A DNA stretch of 12,456 nt from Pinguiococcus pyrenoidosus (taxonomy: Eukaryota; Sar; Pinguiophyceae; Pinguiochrysidales; Pinguiochrysidaceae): NCBI GenBank assembly GCA_019677205.1, contig JAAMXY010000044.1, forward strand, positions 65,413 to 77,868, read 5' to 3'. Positions 7,901-12,456 of the stretch are shown here, in pieces. Every line of letters starts with the position of its first letter. Positions within the stretch are counted from its first letter, which is position 1. The position numbers and the translations under genes are program-made. Under the pieces are notes generated by a model, which was not told the origin of the DNA, did not search any database, and saw only the letters and a program-made list of their open reading frames with translations.

Positions 7901-8183
7901 CGCCCACCCGCTCGACTCCCCCGACGCCCCCAGGTTAGACCGGGAGACGAGCCACCCGCTGGCGGCTCGTCTGTACCGGGGAGCAATTTTTGGCTTCGTC
8001 GACTTCCACCTGGCACAGTCCCGTCGGTTCTCGTGCGTTGCGAAGACACGGACACGGGTGGCGTCCTTCTCGGCGGAGGACCTGCGGTACCTCCTCACCA
8101 ACGACCCGGTGGCGGCTTGGGCGCTCAACAGCGCCGTCCTGTACTACAGTTCCGTCGAGCTGGCCAACAGCAACTCGCTCTAG
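4983..8183 (+). CDS. SulP/SLC26-type membrane transporter with split STAS and cyclic-nucleotide-binding-like domain (Vsb1/YGR125W-like)
   Basis: Continuous frame of 1066 residues without an intron. Met69 (nt 5187, context GTCGATGG) is a likelier start, giving 998 residues, because the first ATG lies within a CCAAT box and residues 1-68 have no recognisable feature. Residues about 102-520 hold some 10-12 hydrophobic spans, with LPFAIGQVQDAGLIFL characteristic of this SulP branch, VPVIGGYLAFIGFF, and the DVAAIEMDMGKPLNKNREL segment. A STAS domain follows in two halves: GKILTVELSGTLFFGS (about 552-567) and MLVLDMLNVSSIDASAAR (about 771-788), separated by about 180 acidic, Ser/Gln-rich residues. 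Residues about 920-1050 resemble a cyclic-nucleotide-binding fold, but the usual FGE of the phosphate cassette reads FGF, so ligand binding is doubtful. Yeast Vsb1, with this order of domains, acts in vacuolar storage of basic amino acids; sulfate transport should not be assumed. Confidence 0.87.
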   Translation: MMSHPCHTSFDIIAPSKPAIPKTQPRSPAIRWTSVRRVIPISYGPTRWFGALSEALAHQLCGGDSRASMGVHELAPRLRRRSFMQRAVTWDWWAEVAPRTLRALVFGLVNTIMCVPWAYGYASVIFAQAVYKAYMPALCKLVLFSCAMHQLVFSVGSGLPFAIGQVQDAGLIFLAHMARNIAHRTADQSPETTVATAVVCTALSTALLGLALVVFGRLRWARFVSYLPVPVIGGYLAFIGFFCIEAGLGLCVGQSLSKPEAWLSLLEPKNLILTIPCVATGLLFMLVGRWADHPAPLPVSMCVVPGLFYVWLWLSGSTLDEARSFGWLENSMEPADPKDVAGLFQWSLVQWSALPEEFPIWLGMVFVVSFSSCLDVAAIEMDMGKPLNKNRELLTVGWSNILSGLTGGFSGSYIFSQTILTYRTQTRSRIVGAVVLIAEVLMFFAPLDPLQFVPLFFFAGALVFIGFELIYEWLWEAQYKLIQQEYAVLVVTFLAILLVGINGGMLMGICCACLQFMVSHKDATHPVVVERRSRKFRHQDVRRRIQDALDRGKILTVELSGTLFFGSSVKLLEDLTKLLEAARAGQSTQPAGRRTGRTTNFRLSTSDLQDGDDKTMAPSQWFGMDVRQDSPIRSATQENADEDSRIRDGGSFGLFDEDLECAVDEEVQHDRFDSQSSNDQSGMLLTDVSVGNLMGGMFHSRPRASTSQSEEEHSFLLGEEERQHQGYGAAQQRYGQDGNHAIGRQDSTDMPPRTRSSVDLERPQSIRPSRMLVLDMLNVSSIDASAARNCFNMLRGECLKHNCGLVYARCNRRVAVQLHIHGCLDTIKHSEEKQSEGRWIGVRHFATIEEAMDFCESTLLAEAVDPLLPLAAYQAPEVPIVDSLSSETVAEVIYEIAGNNGLPRPRDPEALELSAIPNMAKENLKILDEVASMDTFEAEETIFRVRTASNRFFVLLAGTVELCPDSESGKEPIAHPLDSPDAPRLDRETSHPLAARLYRGAIFGFVDFHLAQSRRFSCVAKTRTRVASFSAEDLRYLLTNDPVAAWALNSAVLYYSSVELANSNSL

Positions 8184-8683
8184 CTTTGGCGTCGTAGAGC
8201 CACAGCGATGTGACATTCATGAGGCACTCCCCGTCCCTTCCCTCCCGACGCCGATAGTGTTAAGTTGTTGCAGATTGGTCTACAAAGTGCAGCCGGCCAG
8301 CCGCGCCTCGGCGCGGGAAGGCGGCGCCGACACGTGCATACGAATCGAAGTTTTATTCAAAAGTTCGACTTCAGAACACGCGGAAGCGCCTCGTGGAGCA
8401 GCGCAAGGAAAGTTCTCATTCTCACAGACCTTCTGTTCCACCCCGGCAGCGGACCTCTTGGCTGTGCGCGCCTACACGATGAGTGCCACGGTACACTTGC
8501 ACTCCTACGAATCTAGAACGCTGGAGGCATCTTTGGACAAATGCGTCGAGCGCAAGGCCCAGCACAAGCCAGGCAGGTCTCTGCTGCCAGGGGTTGTCAC
8601 GACTCGGAGCTCGGTGAGGATCCTCTTGCACACGCGGAAGGGGACAAGCTACAGTATATGTGGTGCGGCTCTATCGAAGCACC
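8184..8683. other. Convergent 3' spacer between SulP and HMG-box genes
   Basis: About 500 bases between two gene ends. It holds the SulP 3' region, with no AATAAA seen on the plus strand, and the HMG gene 3' UTR with a minus-strand AATAAA at 8357-8352. A plus-strand open frame from an ATG at about 8479 overlaps this UTR and the HMG last exon; see findings. Nothing else recognised. Confidence 0.5.
8352..8357 (-). terminator. Candidate polyadenylation signal of the HMG-box gene
   Basis: AATAAA on the minus strand (TTTATT on plus), about 330 bases after the HMG-box stop codon. The distance suits a eukaryotic 3' UTR, but the motif is short and could occur by chance. Confidence 0.4.
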
Positions 8684-11034
8684 TTACGATGACAGGGATT
8701 TATCGTCGTGCTGAGGACTTGCGCTTCCAAAGCTGCTGGCATCCCCGCTACTATTGGTATCATCAGGATCGCGATCCTTCTCGTCCGTCCCTCCGGCGTA
8801 GCCGTCGCCTCGCGAGCTCGTGTTGGAGGTGCTCTCGTCCCCGCCCGACTCGCCGCCGGAACCGGTCGCGACGGCATCGCCGTCCGGCCCACCGGTTCGG
8901 ACTGGTGGCCCCTGCGACTGGCTGAGCGGCTGTGCTAGCTTCGCCTTGTCTGCGAGGTGTCTAATGCCACCGCGAGTCGAGCCATTGCTGCTCCGGCTCG
9001 AGGCGGCATCCGAGGACGCCGAGTTGAGGCTCTCGTGCGTTTGCGCGCTCGAGCTGCTGGACTTGGAGCTCGGGTCCCGGGATCCAGGACTAAAGCTCGT
9101 TGGATCGCTGCTGCCATCCACACTGACGGACGTGTTCTGCTCGAGATCGCGCATGTACGAGTTGATTGCCTGCGGCAGATGGCATGAGTCCGCGTGGCCG
9201 CGCTGGCAGCTTCGTGCTGTGCTCTGATCTGCTCGGCTCTTCGCCCACTTACCGCTCCGAGCGTCGCATGGGTCTTCATGCGATGGCTGTACGGAGCTTG
9301 CCTTCGGCTCTCCTCCTCCGAAGAGCCCGACATCCAATCCCCGTTGGAGTTGCTGGACGACGAGACCGACATGGGCTCCCGGACCGACGACGCGGACGAT
9401 GAGCCGTCGGCCGCCTGCTCTGCCATCTTCTCCGCATCACCATCCTTCCTAATGAAGAGTGGCGGCGTATCCTTGGACTGCTGCTGCGTATGGGCGATGC
9501 TCTCGACGAGCATTCTTGTCGGGAAGTCCTGCGAATTCCGCGACTTCTGTCTCGGGCTGCCCATGTCGATCGGAATGGCATGCAGAGCCTGCTCCCGAAT
9601 GAGATCGTGGACGCTCGGGTCCTCCGAGGCGATGTCCTTCGGGTCGTAGTTGAACATGATCTTCGCGAAGCGCTCCTGTTGCTCCTCGCTGTCCATGTCC
9701 TCGAGAAGCTGATCGGGGTACTCGTAGTCGTTGTCGTTGACGTTCTCAAGCTCCAACGACGGCGAGGCGACGTCCATCTGCAGTGCATCCCAGTAGCATC
9801 GAGCATCGAGCAGCAGCATCGAGCATCGAGCATCGAGCACAGTGAGTTTGCGAGCCGAGAAGCTTCGGGCACGAGCCTTTTCCCCAGGTCCACCATGCTT
9901 TCCACTACGTACCTCATCGTTCTTCCACTGATTCTGGTCGGCCTTCGATCCTTGGACGGCTCCCTGGTCGTTCTCCGCCCCTGACGGCGCGAGCTTCGAG
10001 TCCTCAGCCGCCCGGAAGAGCTCGGCTTGGTTCGGGCTCGCTCTTGCCAGCTCTTTCCCGTTGGCCATCGCGTCGTCCTGCGCGGCTTTCAGAGCTTTCT
10101 GCATGCCGAAGATGGCCATGGCCGTCCGCTCGGTAGCTTCGGCTATCATCTCCTTCAGCGCATGGTCGTGCACTCCGTTTTGGCTCTCCTGCCGCTGCCG
10201 GTACTCCTTCATTCGCTCGTTGTACAGGGTGCGGGCCTCCTGCTCCCGCTGAAGGTATGGCTGCTTCTCGTGCTCGAGCAGCTCGTGCCACCTCCCGGCA
10301 AGCAGCCGCGAAAGCTCGGGGGCGCGCAGTTCCGGATATCGCTCCCGAAAGGAAGGCCGATTCTCCTGGCTAAACATTAAGAAGGCCGACATGGAGCGCT
10401 TCGGCGCGTCCTTGGGCTTCTTTGGTCTCTTGTTCGGAACCTGCACAAAGGATCGAGGCAGCGAGCATCGACGTCAGCAGCGCCTCCCAAGAGGACACGC
10501 AGCGGCTGCGGCTCCCGGTGAAGCATACCTGGACAGGCCCTTGGTGATCTGCCATTTCTGCCTCATACCGCGCTCGATCCCTGCGAGAGATGGCATCCCA
10601 AAGCGCACGCTCCTGGAAGGTGGGTTGATGCGAGCAGGACGCCCGAAAGCTTGAGCTGCCATGTGCCAATTGATCTCTGCCCCTTCCCGAGAAAGCCTTT
10701 CCAAGGTCATGCGCCGCACCTGAGCGCCGAGCTCTCTCCACTTGGTCGCCAGCTCGCAGACAATCTCGGTGACCTTGGTGTCCTTGGGCATCTCCTCCTT
10801 GATGAAGCGCCGCATGGCGACGCTGAAGAAGATGTAGGGGCTCTTGAAGCGCTTGGGAGCATCTGGATTCCGCCGGAGCGCTTTCATCTCCTTTCGCTTG
10901 CGTCTGCGGTCACAGGAATTAAGAGCCGAGCCAGGCGGACTAGCCGCAGGCGCTGCAAGCGGATACCTCTCCGACTGGCCGCCTGGCTCCAGGCCGCCAT
11001 GGCCATTGATTCGCGGCGCGTGCACGCCGTCCAT
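8684..11034 (-). CDS. Tandem HMG-box chromatin protein with long Ser/Asp-rich tail, five exons
   Basis: Exons on the minus strand are 11034-10720, 10612-10529, 10440-9913, 9777-9253 and 9169-8684, giving 645 residues. All four introns (107, 88, 135 and 83 nt) are phase 0; donors include GTACGT and GTAAGT. HMG box A (about 57-128) starts NPDAPKRFKSPYIFF and is split by an intron after KWRELGAQ; exon 2 supplies ERALWDAISRRDRARYEAEM, the usual third helix. Box B (about 142-212) has DAPKRSMSAFLMFSQENRP and AGRWHELLEHEKQPY. Basic clusters precede each box (DRRRKRKEMKALRR; NKRPKKPK), probable nuclear localisation signals. A helical region (about 213-260) and an acidic, Ser-rich, Gly/Asp-rich tail without known domain follow. 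HMG boxes bend DNA in chromatin and FACT-like assemblies; this protein probably acts in the nucleus. The ATG at 11034 has a good context (GACCATGG). Tail exons 4 and 5 are less certain than the boxes. Confidence 0.85.
9795..9835. repeat. AGCATCG heptamer repeat in HMG intron 3
   Basis: Five copies of AGCATCG (9795-9808 and 9815-9835) separated by AGCAGC. On the coding strand they read CGATGCT and end 17 bases before the CTGCAG acceptor at 9778. The consensus GTACGT donor and the acceptor show the repeat is intronic; read as protein it would give a Leu-Asp-Ala-Arg-Cys artefact. Confidence 0.9.
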
Positions 11035-11623
11035 GGTCGTCCCGGCTCTTTGGCGCCTTGAGAGACGGCTCCCGCGGTGTCGACGACGGGGCCCCAGCGG
11101 CGCACGCCGGACGAGAGCGAGTCTCCGCAGCGCTTCGCCCGCGCGCGGTGCCGAGACACGTCTACGCGGGGGGCGGATCCGCTGCTGGCGGCACTCGCGA
11201 AGTCGGGGGCGGCGTCCAGTGGCCCGTGGACTACAGCTGCGCCTGTAGAACAGCCGCGGTGAGCGCTCGGCGGCGTCCGCGGGCGCAACGGATGCGCAAA
11301 GCGCAGCGACGCCAGAAGAACATGGGGACTCACGGGGCTTCTGAGGGCTGACTTGGGAACGCTGTGACCACGCCTAGGCCTGAGTGCTCATGAGCGAGCT
11401 CGGCGGCCTCGCATAGCAAGATAGGCTGGCACACGCCGCTTTGGCGTGGCTCTCGCGCGCCAAAAGACGGCGGCTGCGGAGAAGTTGCTCATCTGCGGCA
11501 TTTGACGGGACGAGAGAATTATGAAAAGGGCAGGAAAGATCGTATAATCGTAGTCGAATACTATCGCTTGGAGGAAAGATATTGATGGGAAGAAACGGAA
11601 GCGGAGTTGGGCAACTCGGTGGT

Positions 11624-11779
11624 CCAATGAACAGAGCAAGCAAGTGAAGGTCAACTTGACGGACGAGAATGGGCCAATGGGCGAGAAGCACAGGGGCACA
11701 CGCGGCCAGCCTCCGCAGCGTAAGTTGACGAGATCAGCATTCACCAATGAAGACAAAGATGGTTTTAACATCGGCCAAT
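11624..11779 (+). promoter_or_regulatory. Cluster of four CCAATG boxes
   Basis: CCAATG occurs on the plus strand at 11624 (followed by A), 11674 (G), 11744 (A) and 11775 (C), all in the same orientation within 160 bases. CCAAT boxes bind NF-Y-type factors in eukaryotic promoters. They could serve the HMG gene, whose start is about 600 bases away on the minus strand, or a gene to the right. Confidence 0.5.
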
Positions 11780-12106
11780 GCTGAGCGAATCTGCTCGCCT
11801 GGCCCGGTGCGATTCCGGGTGCGCTCACAGCTGTCCCCTGCGCCGATTGAATGAACAATTTGGACCACCTCTTAATCGGTCTATACATTTGATGCATCGC
11901 ATGTCAAGCAGCAACTTCAGCAGGATTTCGGGTTTTCGGTATTTGGCGCCTGGAGGCTTTCTCGATTCTCGACGCGCGTAGGATGGCGCAATACATCATC
12001 TTCTGCGCCGAATGACGAATACCGAACGCGCAGATGGCCCATGTGGTTAGCTGACGTGCTGAGCAGGTCTCGCAAGTTTTCCGAGAAGTGACGCAGGCAG
12101 TACTGT

Positions 12107-12133
12107 TGTAATACATATACATACCGTATTACA
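12107..12133. repeat. 8-bp inverted repeat TGTAATAC/GTATTACA
   Basis: Perfect arms at 12107-12114 and 12126-12133 around an 11-base AT-rich loop. It could be a hairpin or a dimeric protein site. No target-site duplication or transposase was seen, so it is not called a transposon. Confidence 0.8.
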
Positions 12134-12415
12134 GGAGTCACTTACTGCGCGCAAAGCCTACGCAGATTTGCTCTGAGCAAGAGCTGGCTCAGCCAGCTGG
12201 GAAAGGAGCGAACAGCGAAGCAAAGCAAGTCAAGGGGGTTTGGCTGGCGGGTGAAAGATGCATGCTTCTTTCGCGCGCTCATCATGTATGAGCAATGCGC
12301 GAGTCTGACTCTTTGGCTGGGATCTTTGATGGCTGCATGCGGCAGCAGCTGATCCTCCCGATCCTTTCGTGTCCGCCGGGCCTCGACGCTGGTCGTCGAT
12401 GGCGCAGTTCGGCGT

Positions 12416-12456
12416 GTCAGATTGACACGTCAGATTGACATGTCTGAGACATGTCA
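12416..12456. repeat. Tandem 13-mer leading into a perfect 9-bp palindrome at the window edge
   Basis: GTCAGATTGACAC (12416-12428) is followed by GTCAGATTGACAT (12429-12441). The second overlaps TGACATGTC (12436-12444), a TGA spacer and GACATGTCA (12448-12456), which are perfect inverted arms. TGAC/GTCA cores recur throughout. The array may continue past the window edge. Confidence 0.85.

Larger units (their letters stand above)
11035..12456. other. Right-hand region without a recognised gene; upstream of the HMG-box gene
   Basis: About 1.4 kb. Bases 11035-11350 are very GC-rich and probably hold the HMG 5' UTR and core promoter. From about 11400 on, base composition is more balanced and open frames are short, with no family motif. 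Four CCAATG boxes, an 8-bp inverted repeat and a terminal tandem repeat/palindrome are listed separately. An unrecognised non-coding RNA or a 5' exon of a gene to the right cannot be excluded. Confidence 0.5.

Noticed and set aside
10884-11333. Minus-strand open frame overlapping the HMG first exon in another phase
   Set aside because: The overlapping frame contains the clear HMG box A; this one is Arg/Ala/Ser-rich without motifs.
11803-11819. tRNA T-arm-like hairpin (CCCGG stem, TGCGATT loop)
   Set aside because: The loop lacks the usual T at its second position, and the matching acceptor arms would enclose only about 47 bases with no anticodon arm.
11388-11897. 169-codon minus-strand open frame in the right-hand region
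   Set aside because: No domain, atypical composition, overlaps the CCAAT cluster and lacks splice or start support.
12107-12133. Possible terminal inverted repeat of a small transposon
   Set aside because: Arms are only 8 bp around an 11-base loop, with no flanking duplication or transposase.

Overview
The window is nuclear DNA of a eukaryote, most likely a GC-rich, compact protist or microalgal genome. Five of the six genes found are eukaryotic in type. Four are split by short GT-AG introns of about 59 to 405 nt, many with a CTNAY branch-site match (CTGAC, CTCAC or CTAAC) shortly before the acceptor. Exact phase agreement at each proposed junction, plus family motifs that become continuous only after splicing, support the exon models. 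I cannot name the species. An N-terminal presequence on one protein would fit an alga with a secondary plastid, but that is only a hint.

Layout, left to right: (1) 60-881, minus: 5' part of an M1 (aminopeptidase N-like) metallopeptidase, which runs off the left edge inside an intron. (2) 1100-2588, minus: a six-exon gene for a protein with a clear C-terminal ubiquitin-like domain and a second, weaker ubiquitin-like region resembling the ZFAND1/Cuz1 C-terminus. (3) 2589-3047: divergent promoter region with a TC/TGTC microsatellite. (4) 3048-3533, plus: mitochondrial large-subunit ribosomal protein mL49 (Img2 family). (5) 3678-4797, minus: three-exon ABITRAM (FAM206A/Simiate) homologue. (6) 4983-8183, plus, with a better start probably at 5187: large intron-less SulP-type membrane transporter with a split STAS domain and a C-terminal cyclic-nucleotide-binding-like domain, the architecture of yeast Vsb1/YGR125W. 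(7) 8684-11034, minus: five-exon tandem HMG-box chromatin protein with a long Ser/Asp-rich tail. (8) 11035-12456: about 1.4 kb without a convincing gene. It holds four CCAATG boxes, a small inverted repeat, and a tandem 13-mer plus perfect palindrome at the right edge.

These are ordinary neighbouring genes, not an operon: the orientations alternate, with short divergent or convergent spacers. No mobile element, CRISPR array, rRNA, tRNA or viral gene was recognised. The points most worth a second look are the gene structure around 1589-1660, where one 72-nt intron decides between one gene and two; the composite N-terminus of the M1 peptidase; and the domain architecture and missing introns of the SulP transporter.
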